64,000 nucleotides of DNA from Maratus speciosus. Taxonomy: Eukaryota; Arthropoda; Arachnida; Araneae; Salticidae. The notes under the pieces were generated by a model. That model saw only the letters and a program-made list of their open reading frames with translations. It was not told the origin of the DNA and searched no databases. Below, piece by piece: positions 1 through 10,787 of this stretch; within the stretch, counting starts at the first letter, position 1; every line of letters starts with the position of its first letter. The translations under genes and the position numbers were made by a program. Location: NCBI GenBank assembly GCA_963932465.1, contig OZ010799.1, forward strand, positions 156,422,761 through 156,486,760, read 5' to 3'.

Positions 1-70
1 AGCTTTTTATTTCTTTCATTCCTACATTGGGATTGAGGTTTTGCATTATGATTTATTTTATTGTTACCAG

Positions 71-346
71 CAGGGTTAGCATGGTTTAAATCAGTTGGTT
101 AACCAACTGGTTTTTTAGAAAAAATCTAATATAACATTTTCTCATTTTTGTAATTTAAGTGTTTCAAATTATCGGATATAAATAATTTCTACTTTTAACC
201 AGGGATGTAGTGGAGGGTATATTCAGGTATGCGACATATACCTTCTGATTGACAACTTTTATAAATCTACTTTCCATTTTAAGATCAATGTTTTCAGTAG
301 TCTAAAAAGCTGGTAAATAGGTATTTCTGTTTATTTTACTGTCGCC

Positions 347-378
<32 letters not shown>

Positions 379-955
379 TTTACCTGGCAGTTTCTGAGAA
401 GTGTCAAATGACAATATACAATACTTCTTGAAACGTGTAAAGACTCTACTGCTAAATTCAAATCATTCCAGGAATTCTTTATAAAAAGCTTAAAAGCTTT
501 ACTTTTAATAAAAGATAATAATTATTCATGTAGTGTTTTAACAGAAAAATCAGACATATATTGCAAATATTTCAAAGAAATGATTTTGAATAGCCATGGG
601 AAATTATATTGTATTTATGAAACTACACCATATATTTATTTATAGGACTATAGTAATCAAAAAATTGTTTATTAAGATTTTCAAGGTATCAATGTTTCAC
701 TATGTAGAGCATTTTATTCATGGAACATAAGACATAACTTTTACTAAAAATGTTAAATTATTTCAATTTTCTACATAATTATTGTAATTATTTAATTTAA
801 ATTATTTTTAAATGAAGTTATATTACTTACATATTCAACAATGTTTATTTTTATCAATAAATATGTATGTATATGTAATAGAAAATATATTTTAAAAAAA
901 CCCGGTTTAAACCAAAAAAACCTGGGTTAAAAAAACGGGTTTTTTACCAACCCTG
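71..955. mobile_element. hAT-like nonautonomous element with AAACCGGGTTT subterminal repeats, copy 1
   Basis: The left end reads CAGGGTTAGCATGG and the right end TTTTTTACCAACCCTG, so the termini are inverted CAGGGTTgG-type ends. Just inside each end are runs built from AACC/GGTT and AAACCCGGTTT. The middle is AT-rich and noncoding, with a poly-T tract at 357-380. A second copy of the family lies at 42037-43108. I see no convincing target-site duplication, so one flank may have been altered. It is inserted next to a fragment of a different hAT element that begins at 956. Confidence 0.6.
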
Positions 956-1352
956 AAAAGTCTCTCTGTGCTGTTTGTCAAAAGTGTAACTTGTGAAAGA
1001 GGCTAAAGTACGCAAAATGGAATAAAATCTAAATTAAGAAATTCATTTAGCAACCCGATTGTTAATTGCCCATAACATTAAGTGAAGGTTGAAAAATAGA
1101 CATGATATATATAAAACTTGATTCTGTTCCTTTGTTTTAATAAAATAAAAATTTTGAATAATTATCTTGAGTTGTTAATTTAAATTGTTTCAATGGTATT
1201 TTGTCATGTCTGTATAAATGTAATTTTTTAAGTAGCACATAAAAAATAACGGGGTTTAAAGATTTTTTTTCCTTTCTAACAGTTCAACTCCCCTGCATTT
1301 ATAAATTTTGGGTATGAAACTCCCCTTGGGAAAACTTGAATTACAAGCCCTG
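956..1352 (+). pseudogene. 3' fragment of a CAGGGCTTG-type hAT element
   Basis: This is a diverged copy of 23010-23419. The shared run includes the decayed hAT C-terminal coding stretch (around CTTGTGAAAGAGGCT and AAAATGGAATAAAATCTAAA), the 3' noncoding part with TTTTGTCATGTCTGTAT, and the terminus AATTACAAGCCCTG. The 5' part is missing, apparently lost at the junction with the element ending at 955. Stops interrupt every frame, so it codes for nothing now. Confidence 0.65.
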
Positions 1353-1495
1353 ATATTCAAAGAGATATAGTTTTTGTAAATTATTCAATACATTTAAAAT
1401 GTTTTAATGATGTGTGAAACATGTTTGTAATTTATTGTTCTGAGATGACATTATATAGAGAAATAATTCACTATATAATTAAAAACATATCTAGT

Positions 1496-1582
1496 GCCGG
1501 ATATCTGGATCCGGCAGGCGAAGGAGCATCGGATATCCGGTATCCGATATCCGGCAAAATCCATATCCGGTGCATCCCTACT
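1496..1582. mobile_element. Single end of a hAT-like family with CGGATATCCG repeats
   Basis: The segment is a dense array of GGATATCCGG-like palindromes and ends in ATCCGGTGCATCCCTA, the inverted form of the TAGGGATGCACCGG termini seen in related families in this window. Only one terminus is visible, so it is a truncated copy or a solo end. The following ~650 bases (1590-2240) show nothing I can name. Confidence 0.5.
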
Positions 1583-2248
1583 TGATAGTAAAAACATTGC
1601 TAGATGAGCAAGTTTTGAAACAGGCTCAAAAAGCTATTGCATTTAATGATACCTTTCCACCAAGTAATGGGATCCTCCCTATAGCACTGAAATAAGAAGA
1701 CCGGAAAGGGGATTCTTTAGCTTCATACACAATCAGTTATGGGTAAGCATCCATAAATTCTCTCTGTAGCTCAAGCACGAGCTGAATCAACTCATACATC
1801 AGTCAACCCTTGCCCTTAATGGTTGGGATGCAAAATATAAGCCAAACAATCGTATGGTTTCATGATTTGATCCCTTCTATTATGCACTTTTTCAATATGG
1901 GGCTTAAGTGAATTTTCTTTTAGAAGACCGAGCCAATTTTGTTCAGTTTTAAAATCGAAAGAATATATTTATATATTTAAAAGAAAGCTGTTTAAAAAGA
2001 ATTGACTTTAAGCTTTTTTTTATTATTATTATTACTTCTCTTATTTTGTAAATGTTTAAGATTAATAATCTAATTTCAATTTTGAATGGAATGGTTATTG
2101 CTTAGACTAGAATAACATTGATGCACATTATCTTGTTATATATACAAAAAAATCTGCACTTTTCTAAGTTTTTATTTCTTATTATAAAAAAAAAAAGCCT
2201 AGCTAGTGCTTTAAGCTCTCAAAAGTAAGAAATTAATGATTTTAAGTA

Positions 2249-2927
2249 CCGTATTTTATGGAAGAAATGGTGTGGCGTTTACGGTTTAAAAGTTAATTTT
2301 CTTTCAAGTGCGGCGTTTACGATATATATATATTTTTTTCCCCCGCGTGCGTAAAATTGAGATAAAATAAAAATTCCTTTAGACTGTTTTCAAGTCCCCT
2401 GCCCAACAACTTTCTGACTTTGCTGATAATGAAAACTGTGACATTTCTGATGATGACAGCGAACCATACAGCGTGGAAGAAGAAAATTTACAACTCATCC
2501 ATTCTGATATTGAAGACAGATTTTGAGGGCTTCGAATAGAAACTAAAGATGGCTTAAAACAGATACGACCCACTCGTAAAAAGCTGCGCCAACCACTTAA
2601 AAAAACATGGAACGTCTAAGGAGAGGGTCTGAGTCCCGCGCTCTGGGTATTTTAAATACCAACTAACATCTCCTTAATTTAAAAATTACATAAAAATATT
2701 TTAAACACGATTTAAATAAAATTTTAGACATCTTAAGATATTAAAAATGAGGCACTCTAGACTTACACTGTTCAGAAAACTTTGATTAAAGTTAGGTCAA
2801 TGTGACGCTGTCGACAAAAGTAGCATTGCCACGGCTGCGGCGTTTACAACAGGTGCGGCAATTACGATATTTTAAATCTTATTCAGGCCAGTTTTCAGTA
2901 GTGCGGCATTTCTTCCATAAAATGCGG
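2249..2927. mobile_element. TA-flanked pogo/Tigger-like deletion derivative (CCGTATTTTATGG ends)
   Basis: Terminal inverted repeats of about 24 bp begin CCGTATTTTATGGAAGAAAT on the left and CCGCATTTTATGGAAGAAAT on the complement at the right. TA flanks both sides (2247-2248 and 2928-2929). Inside, a short plus-strand frame near 2427-2526 reads CDISDDDSEPYSVEEE and ends in a stop. That acidic tail is typical of Tc1/mariner-superfamily transposases of the pogo and jerky type. The catalytic region is absent, so the copy cannot move by itself. Confidence 0.6.
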
Positions 2928-3045
2928 TAAGAGAAAAAATTTACAGCTCAGGTGAGCTTAATGTCTACTTTTTAGAAAAACACAATTTTACAAAAAATTA
3001 CCCTGTTAAAAAATTGCACTTAACAATAATACTTAACTATGTACT

Positions 3046-4634
3046 CAGTGATGTCGCTGTACTTGAAAAAACCTGGGTCCCCGGGACCCAGGATTTCCAA
3101 AAATCTGGGTCCCTTTTTTACAAAAGCGGGTCCCCATCAATAATAATTTATATTTTAAAGGAATAAATGAAACTTGTTTATTTGGAAAAGATAAATGCAT
3201 TAATTATTGTTTTAATAATAATTAAATAATGAATTAAAGCCAGTATTATTTGCACTCAAATAAGATATTTAAAAAAAAAGTATTAAGAGAAATTTACTTT
3301 ACTTTTTTAAAATTAAAAATGCAAGATACAATTTTAATTGTAAAATAATGTTTATTTGAGAGTAGAAGATACCAAGTTCCAATAACAAGTATAATGTTCG
3401 CATTTCTTTTAAAAGGGGGCAAGCTATTTTTTCGAGATCTTTTGACGAAATACACTATTTTGTCTCTGCCCTTTTACGGAAATAGCATTTTTTTTTTTCG
3501 CGATATTTTGATGAAATTTGTGTTTTTTTTTTCGAGATCCTTTGACGAAAATCGGCTTTTCTACGCTATTTTTTGACGACATTCGCTATTTTGGGGGGGA
3601 TCCTTTGAAGAAATACGCTATTTTTTCGCGATCCTTTGACGAAAATCGGCCTTTTTTCCGCGATATTTTAATGAAATTTGCGTTTTTTTCGCGATCTTTT
3701 GACAAAATTCGGCTTTTTTCTTCGATTTTTTGATGAAATTCGCTGATTTGTCGTGGCCCTTTTTACGAAAATCGCATTTTTTCGCAATATTTTGATGAAA
3801 TTCGCGCTTATTTCCGCGATATTTTGATGAAATTTGCGCTTATTTCCGCGATTTTTTGAAGAAATTTGCTAATAATACGCTATAAATACGCTATTTTTTC
3901 TCGACCCTTTTCCGAAAATTGCTTTTTTTTGTGCGATATTTTGATGAGATTTGTGCTTTTTTCGCGATTCTTTGACGAAAATGGACTTTTTTCCGCGATT
4001 TTTTGCCGAAATTACACGTCCCACGGGACGCGCAAGAGCTACAATTATGTCATACTTTTTGAAGTGGTTACAGCGGTAATCAAGTCAGACGTGTTTGAGG
4101 TAAAACCTTTTAAAAATGCGCTTGGTTTTAAGAATTTAATTTTTGAGGGATGAATAAATTAATAAACCTTTTGAGAAGTTGGAAAAGACTTCAGTAGCTC
4201 TATGCCATGTGTATAGTTAATTAATTGGAAAAATGGCAAACTTTTAAAATAACTTGTTCAGTAGTTACAAATTTTTAAAGTGATTGTCAAATTCATCACG
4301 GCAGGCTGTACGGCCTAGTTTGAAGACAACAGATGACGAGTGTATTAATTTATCATTTTATTTAATTCTTCCATTACGTTTATGGACAGAAAAGGTTGCA
4401 CTAGATTACATATTTGCAATATATTAGTTTTTTTTTTATATCATGAGTAAGATGTCAAACTTGGTAGTTTGATCGTTTTTTCTGAGAGAGTGAAATAGTG
4501 AATTTCACAGATGGAGTCCTGGTGTCTCACGATAATTTGCAGATGTCCATATTATACCTATATGTAATTTTTTTGCGTCCCGTCTCCGATTTTTCGCGTA
4601 ATTTGCGCGCTATAGCGCGTCCGCGGCATCCCTG
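3046..4634. mobile_element. Array-bearing hAT-like element A (CAGTGATGCCGC ends, 5-bp TSD)
   Basis: The left end CAGTGATGTCGCTG and right end CCGCGGCATCCCTG are imperfect inverted repeats. The 5-bp sequence GTACT directly abuts both ends (3041-3045 and 4635-4639). The left part carries the palindromic block TGGGTCCCCGGGACCCAGG. From 3400 to 4020 there is a degenerate ~30-bp tandem array on the theme CGCGATCCTTTGACGAAATT. The right end has GCGCGCTATAGCGCG. The copy at 38419-40038 has the same layout but lacks about 530 bases found here at roughly 4036-4570. Open frames in the array are repeat artefacts. Confidence 0.7.
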
Positions 4635-4639
4635 GTACT

Positions 4640-4800
4640 AATTATTGATATATAGTAATGTGAATTTAAAATATCACATGTAATGTTGTAATGTGTGACA
4701 TTTAATGTGAATTTTTACAGATCAATTTAGTATTTTAGGTTTTTGACATGACGGTTTAAACTGTCAAAAACTGACACATGTCAAAAACCTGCCAACCCTG
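4640..4800. mobile_element. Right end of a hAT-like family with TTTGACATGTCAAA repeats
   Basis: The segment has repeated TGTCAAAAACTGACA-like self-complementary motifs around a TTTAAAC core and ends in CTGCCAACCCTG, the inverted form of a CAGGGTTGG terminus. No matching left end was found nearby. Immediately after it, TAGACACCCTG at 4802-4812 matches the tip of the family ending at 17587. From 4813 to 5440 nothing else is recognisable. Confidence 0.45.
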
Positions 4801-5446
4801 GTAGACACCCTGTTAGAACATTCTCAAGAACAGAATTCGACCAGTCAGGGCACATAGAACTTTCTCAACAGATGCTTGGTGCCAAAGAAAGAATGCCACC
4901 AAATTTGGTGATATAACAAGGGAGCCAATTTCTAGCTGATATCGCAGCTATTATACAGTTGAACACAAAGCAAATTTTAACAGAGTGCAGCTCAGACTTC
5001 CCTGCTGGTATAGTTATGTATAAATATTTTTGCAACTGCCCTTAATATGGCAGCTATATATTAACTATGCACTTAAAATGAAGAAAGCAAAAAAATAAAT
5101 AAATAAATAAATAAAGGTTACTCACTGTGTGCCACTGTTCGCACAGTGATATGACATGGCCTGGATAATACGCAAGTACCTTATTTTTTTTTCTATATAT
5201 ATATATATATATTTATTTTATTAATTACTACTGACTTGTAATGTGTTTTTAACTTATTTAAACATTATTTTACACCCTGCATTTAAAGGATTTACTACAA
5301 ACAGAGGCAGAAAGTATTTATTGTTTAATTACCAAAAACACAACAATGTTTTAATTTTAATGAAACAAAACTGTCATTTTGTCATCAACAGCATCAAAGT
5401 GCTTGAAATCATACAAAAAATCTATTTTAATTTGCATTTATTTTTA

Positions 5447-6126
5447 CAGTGTACTCTCGATTATCTGTGTGCAAATTATCCGGTTTGCGGATTATCCGTG
5501 CTCATTCTGGACTCACAAAAAACATTTTCAGGCTTATCTGCATGTAAAATCGATGTTGATGTGAATTAGAATCGTTTTCGTTTTAGCTGATAGTATTCTG
5601 AAGTAAGTAGAGGTAAAATTGAACGCTCTGGAATCTATTTGACGGTTAGGGTTAAAGGGGATGGGAGGGCATGTGAACTTGACTTCCAGTATTTGACAGA
5701 TGACATCGTTTCTAATCATGTTGTTAAATCTAATAGTGATGATAGTACTGATGCAGAAGATTTATTAATGAGGGAAACACTATTTCTCATTCTACTGCTC
5801 TGCAATCTGTAGGAACTTTGTTAGACTATATGGGAAAAAGAGAATTTGATTACGGTGACATTACTGCGATTCTTAAAGTATGTGTTGATATAAGACAAGA
5901 GATGAACAAGCAGCAAAAGCAAAGATGCATTACAGATTTTTTTAAGCAGTAAATATTAAAAGGAAAATTCCTAGTTTGATGTTATACAGTATGCAAATGT
6001 AAGTAATTTTTATATGTTTGTACTGATGTTGATTTTTTATAAAAAGGAGTTTTCGGATTATCTGTGTTTTTCGATTGTCTGTGCGACCTCCCCCGGTGAT
6101 TAAACCGCATAATCGGGAGTGCACTG
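5447..6126 (+). mobile_element. Tigger/pogo-like DNA transposon, internally deleted
   Basis: Terminal inverted repeats CAGTGTACTCTCGATTAT and CAGTGCACTCCCGATTAT face each other. Each is flanked by TA (5445-5446 and 6127-6128), the target duplicated by Tc1/mariner-superfamily elements. The repeat interior continues with ATTATCCG-type motifs on both sides. A remnant of the transposase C-terminus lies inside. At 680 bp it is far shorter than an autonomous Tigger-type element (2 kb or more), so most of the gene has been deleted. Confidence 0.8.
5791..5952 (+). pseudogene. Tigger/jerky-type transposase C-terminal remnant
   Basis: One plus-strand frame of 53 codons ends in a stop. It begins STALQSVGTLLDYMG and ends QKQRCITDFFKQ. 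The closing pattern (basic helix, then ITDFF plus a polar residue) is the usual end of Tigger/jerky DDE transposases. An acidic stretch just upstream (5738-5790, with DDSTDAEDLL) is in a different frame, so at least one frameshift is present. The catalytic DDE domain is not in the window. Identification rests on the tail motif. Confidence 0.65.
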
Positions 6127-6179
6127 TATTTTTAAATTTGAAATGAAAAATTGTACTGAAAATATTTAAAAAAAAAAAA

Positions 6180-6255
6180 AAAAAATCGGTATTCAGTCTA
6201 AAATTTTGTGTAATATTCAGTATTCGGCCAAATCACTATTCATTACATCCCCCTA
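6180..6255. mobile_element. Decayed end of a CCGAATA-type hAT element
   Basis: The repeated TATTCGGT/TATTCAGT motifs and the end CACTATTCATTACATCCCCC resemble the right terminus of the element at 40883-41570 (CACTATTCGGTGCATCCCTA). It follows a poly-A run at 6168-6185. No partner end was found. From 6256 to 7080 I see only AT-rich intron with an AAAT microsatellite. Confidence 0.4.
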
Positions 6256-7081
6256 TTTATAGCAAATTACTTCTCATTTAAATTTAATCAAAAATACAAA
6301 ATAACGCCTGCAATGAATTACAAGAATGCTTTCATAATTTTTATCTTTCTAAAAGATGAGTTTACTGACATTATGCTGCTACAAATTACAAGTATGACAC
6401 ATAGCACAACAAAAAAGAACCATTTTTACCACTTTGTAGAGGAAATCAAACATGCAAATTATGATTTGAATTGTTGAAAAAAAAATAAGTAAATAAATAA
6501 ATAAATAAATTCCAGAAAGTTAGTCATTCAGAGGTTAATTAAAACTTTAACAGTTTAGCTACAAAGGCACAAGAGCATTCATTACTGGTAGAAATCTGCA
6601 TAAGTCCAGCAAGGATGAAAGCTTTCTTGGTTCAACTACAATGCAAAAGCAAAGAGTTCGGTTTCGTCCCTAAAAGTTCCTCTGAGCAAAAACCAAAGAA
6701 ATCAAGCCTGATCCAATTTGGTCAAAGTCAAAAAAAATTTTTTTTTAAACATGCCTATATTTCTTAACTATCATTATCCTACAATAATTCTTTTAAAAGA
6801 AAATTGAATACATAATTATACAAAAATGTCAAATTACAGTAATTTTCAGATATATTTGGAATTCACGGAATACAAAAATTACAACATTATTGAGCACTAA
6901 CACGATTACTTTTAAAGGAAAATTTAGTAAAAAATTAAATGTGGTTCAGAAGCAAAGAAGAGAACGATAACATTTATTTTATAAATGTACAATATTTGTA
7001 TACAATACATGTATTGTACAAATGTACAATATTTATAAATGTATAATATTATTTTTACAAAAAAATTAAAAATAAATAAAT

Positions 7082-7472
7082 TAATTAAATTGTTAACTAT
7101 GATTTTAAACGTCTTCTAGGTTTACCTTGGATATATATGAAATGTTCACTGCTTGATACAGTATTCAAGTTTAAATTATTACAAAGCCATTGTTATTTTT
7201 AATTAAATGTAGGCCAGTCCTGGCTCGAGTCTGCAGGAAAAAAAGAGCAAGCCGGGTCCAATCAGAATGTAATGCTGGAAAATTGAATTAGTCCATGCAG
7301 ACCTCTATTTACAGGACTGTTGAAAGAATAAGAATTGAGAGACTTAATTAAAAATAACAATGGCTTTGTAATAATTTAAACTTGAATATTGTAACAAGCA
7401 GTGAACATTTCATATATATCAAAGGTAAACCTAGAAGACGTTTAAAATCATAGTTAACAATTTAATTTGATA
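7082..7472. repeat. Large inverted repeat beside the Epc exon 3 donor
   Basis: Arms of about 125 bp at 7085-7207 and 7342-7470 are near-identical reverse complements. Both contain AACGTCTTCTAGGTTTACCT and AATTATTACAAAGCCATTG in opposite orientations. The ~130-base spacer resembles a decayed copy of the GC-rich hAT family at 50569-51535, since it holds CCATGCAGACCTCTA. In the Epc transcript the arm nearer the exon starts about 24 nt after the 5' splice site, so the pre-mRNA could form a long stem there. Any effect on splicing or RNA editing is inference. Confidence 0.85.
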
Positions 7473-7493
7473 CAGCAAACAAAATTTCTATAC

Positions 7494-7639
7494 CTGCTGT
7501 CCACTTGATTTTTCTAAGCGGTCCATCATTTCTTCATATTGTAAAGGCTTAATATCTAACCTTTCAGCCTGCTGACTTAGCCATTTTTCGTCTTCCGAAT
7601 CCATATCATAATCGGGGATGTCTTGGTCCATGGAGAAGG
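7494..7639 (-). CDS. Epc: Enhancer of polycomb, coding exon 3
   Basis: The exon is 146 bp, follows the acceptor ATATTCAATAG and precedes the donor GTATAG. The first two bases complete the proline codon split with exon 2, and 48 full codons follow. The product contains PFSMDQDIPDYDMDSEDE and later QYEEMMDRLEKSSGQQ. These correspond to the PDYD.DSEDE and EEMMDRLEK.SGQ signatures of the EPcA domain. The exon ends in phase 0. Later exons must lie left of this window, so the gene is partial here. Repeats press close on both sides: an inverted repeat 24 bases past the donor and a six-unit tandem array about 160 bases before the acceptor. Confidence 0.95.
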
Positions 7640-7765
7640 CTATTGAATATTTATATAACAATTATTCCATACAAAGAAGAAAATATTTAACCATTAATAT
7701 TACAAGGCCAAATAATAATAATAAAATACTTATATTTTAAAAATGAAATATTCAATTCCCGCTGG

Positions 7766-7801
7766 TTCTGTATGTACGTACGTATGTATGTACGTACATA
7801 C
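7766..7801. repeat. TACG/TATG microsatellite
   Basis: A short run of TACG and TATG tetranucleotides (TGTACGTACGTATGTATG) borders the six-unit tandem array that follows. Confidence 0.8.
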
Positions 7802-8712
7802 GGATAAAGGGTCCACCCCCTTTAATTTAGATAAATGGGTTTTTCATGCAGAATTATTCGATTTGCTCCAAATTTGGTATACCGGTTTATTGTGTTAAGG
7901 AGCTTCCTTGATTAGTTTTGGGGGTTCATTGGTTAAGGATAAAGGGGGAAAGGGGGGGGGGTAAGTCCAACCCCCCTTAATTCAGATAAATGGGTTTTTC
8001 ATGCAGAATTATTCGATTTGCTCCGAATTTGGTATACCGATTTATTATGTCAAGGAACTTCCCTGATTAGTTTTGGGGGTTCATTGGTTAAGAATAAAGG
8101 GGGAAAAGGGGGGTTAGTCCACCACTCTTAATTCAGATAAATGGGTTTTTCACGCAGAATTATTCGATTTGCTCCGAATTTGTTATACCGGTTTATTATG
8201 TTAAGGAGCTTCCCTGATTAATTAGGGGGGTTCATTGGTTAAGGATAAAGGGGGGCTAGTCCACCCCCTTAATTTAGATAAACGGATTTTTCATGCAGAA
8301 TTATTAGATTTGCTCCGAATTTGGTATACCGATTTATTATGTCAAGGAACTTCCCTGATTAGTTTTGGGGGTTCATTGGCTAAGGATAAGGGGGAAAAGG
8401 GAGGTTAGCCCACCCCTCTTAATTCAGATAAATGGGTTTTTCATGCAGAATTATTCGATTTGCTCCGAATTTGGTATACCAGTTTATTATGTTAAGGAGC
8501 TTCCCTGATTCATTTTGGGGATTCATTGGTTAAGGATAAAGGGGGGCTAGTCCACCCCCCTTAATTTAGATAAATGGGGGTTTTTTGCAGGATTATTCAA
8601 TTTGCTCCAAATTTGGTATACCGGTTTATTATGTTAAGGAGCTTCCCTGATTAAATTTGGAGGTTCATTGGTTAAGTATAAAGGGAGAAAGGAGGGCTAA
8701 TCCCCCTTCACT
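7800..8712. repeat. Tandem array of six ~150-bp units in intron 2
   Basis: The landmark ATTATTCGATTTGCTCC recurs, with small changes, at 7853, 8008, 8159, 8300, 8450 and 8592, giving periods of 155, 151, 141, 150 and 142 bases. Each unit also contains AATTTGGTATACCGGTTTAT and GGGGGTTCATTGGTTAAG-like parts and a GGGG/CCCC-rich junction. Units differ by substitutions and short indels at the G/C runs. The array sits about 160 bases from the exon 3 acceptor. It codes for nothing. It could be a satellite seed or the interior of a larger element. Confidence 0.9.
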
Positions 8713-10779
8713 TATTTTTTGAGAGGCATTATTCTTTAAAATAAGAGTATAATATACAATTAGTGTGAATAGCGTGTGAGCTCAATGCCATCAGTTTAGC
8801 TAGCACTTTTCCCTTTTTTCTTTAGTAACAAGACAATTCTAACAGATTTATGCTATATCTTCCTTGTGATTAGTTACCAAAATTTTTATTCCTTAAGGTT
8901 TTTTCTCAAATATTAACTGACTGGCTACTTTCTGACACGTTCACATAGTCATTTTTTAATAGTAAATTTTAGTTAATTAAGACACATCGGTTCTGCACAA
9001 TTTGTCCCAATAAAGTGGCTGTCCCAATTATCAGAAGTAAATTTAATGATATTTTGCTACATTGTTCTTGACATTTTACCTCAATTTAAACAGAATCTAC
9101 GGTACACTGACTACACAAAATTAGCAGATGTTCTTATTTCAAAAATTAAGAAATTGAATACCGTTTCTATCTTTTTTGATAAAATCAAAAGTATTCTTTT
9201 AAAAATATTATCAAAGATTTAAGCTGCTTTTTAAGGCATGATAGCTGGAAACAGGTATCTTGAGACTGCAATCAATTATATCTCAAGATGTTACATTTAT
9301 CTAAAAATGGAAAATGCTGTTACATTCCAAATCATTGAGTAATGCCTTCACATTTCACAATATAAAATGATACTGTAAATGCATAAAAATGTTCTGCAGG
9401 CAGACAATTATGCATTCTAAAGGACTCATTATAATTTCTTTTATGCATCAATTCTTCAATCTGTTCTGTAAATGATGCACTAGAATGTATTCACAACATT
9501 ATTGAGATAACGTATTTAGGGATGGGGGGGGGGGGGGGGGGGGGGGGGGAGGCGAAAGCAATTTAACAAATTACAATGACCATTTGGAAAATGATTTTTT
9601 CAAAGACTAAAATTTAAGACATAAAAAATCGCACGGAGTTGATCACACATTATGTACGCCATGAATGAAACATTAATAGTGCTATTACACGTAAAAATTG
9701 CAAGCGACAAAAATTGCCTGCGACTCGTCAGATTTCCTGAAACTTACGTATTATCCAAGCATTTCATTGGCTGTTCAGGAAAAGGCTTTTCCATCGTCAG
9801 ATTTCCAAGAAGTCTGACGGCCAATTTTAAATGAAATTTCATTCTTAAACTTCTAAACATCCCACAATATTATTTTTTACACCGTCGTAGAGAAAAAAAT
9901 GTACTTTTAAATGCAATTTGTTTGAAAGCTGTATCTCAATTTGTTTCTGAGTTATTAAATTTTTTTTTTGTAGTTTTTATTACTTTTTTGTCATAGTGGT
10001 AACAGAAGTATCCATCTCCGTTGAAAGTAAAGGGAAAATACAGATTACTGTATAGACCAATCAGAAAACGAATAAAATGTGGATTCAACAAACGCTTCAG
10101 ATATGTTTTTGATTTCCTACCCTGATAGAGGACAATAACCATTTTTCCAAATGGTTAATAAATAAAAAATCAAAGTATTTTTTTCTAATTTTCACATGCA
10201 AAAATAAAAACTGTTATTAGTAAGAAAAAATGTTTGGGGAGATTTGTACACAGCTTAAAAAAAAAAGTACTAATGCATGTAGCATGATATGCTTCACATA
10301 ACTCTTATTTTTTCATTTTGCATAAATGTTGCATTATAGTCAGTGTATTCAGTAAGTGAACCACTTTTGGTGAAGCTCGCACCTGGCATCGAGACTTGGT
10401 TCATTTTATATAGCCCTACCTACAGGTTGAAGTTAGAGAATCTATAAAATTTATTATTAATATAGAAATATTAGAAAATATTGTATTATATATATTTTTG
10501 TGTACATTTCATTTTAAAGCAATGAATTTTTAATTGTTAATTTCACACTAAAAATGAGACGTCAAATATGGTACTACGAATCCAAACCACTACTCACTCT
10601 TACTCAGCAGATGACTATGACATTCGGTCGGGGTTGCCAGAAATCTCTATGGATTAAAACTAATGACAATAGTGTGCATGTTCATTTATGTACATAATAC
10701 TTAATTATATATTTTATTTTTCCCATCAATTATAGAAACTTCATTCAAAATATTTTTTTTTTCTTATTTGTTATGAGGT
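8713..10779. other. Unassigned intron 2 sequence
   Basis: This 2 kb shows no convincing gene or transposon terminus. It contains a long G homopolymer at about 9522-9549 and a slightly less AT-rich patch at 9640-9830, which holds open frames without recognisable motifs. Two sequences at 10350-10440 and 10590-10660 look more complex than the surrounding AT-rich DNA, but I cannot name them. Confidence 0.5.
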
Positions 10780-10787
10780 ATACTAAT

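Larger units (their letters stand above)
1..7493 (-). other. Epc: Epc intron 3, proximal part
   Basis: Everything left of the exon 3 donor (GTATAG) should be the start of the third intron, because the next EPcA exon is not found here. It contains hAT ends, two TA-flanked deletion derivatives and an array-bearing element. 1-70, 1590-2240, 4801-5440 and 6260-7080 look like plain AT-rich intron with no recognisable feature beyond short AAAT microsatellites near 5094-5116 and 6486-6510. Confidence 0.75.
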
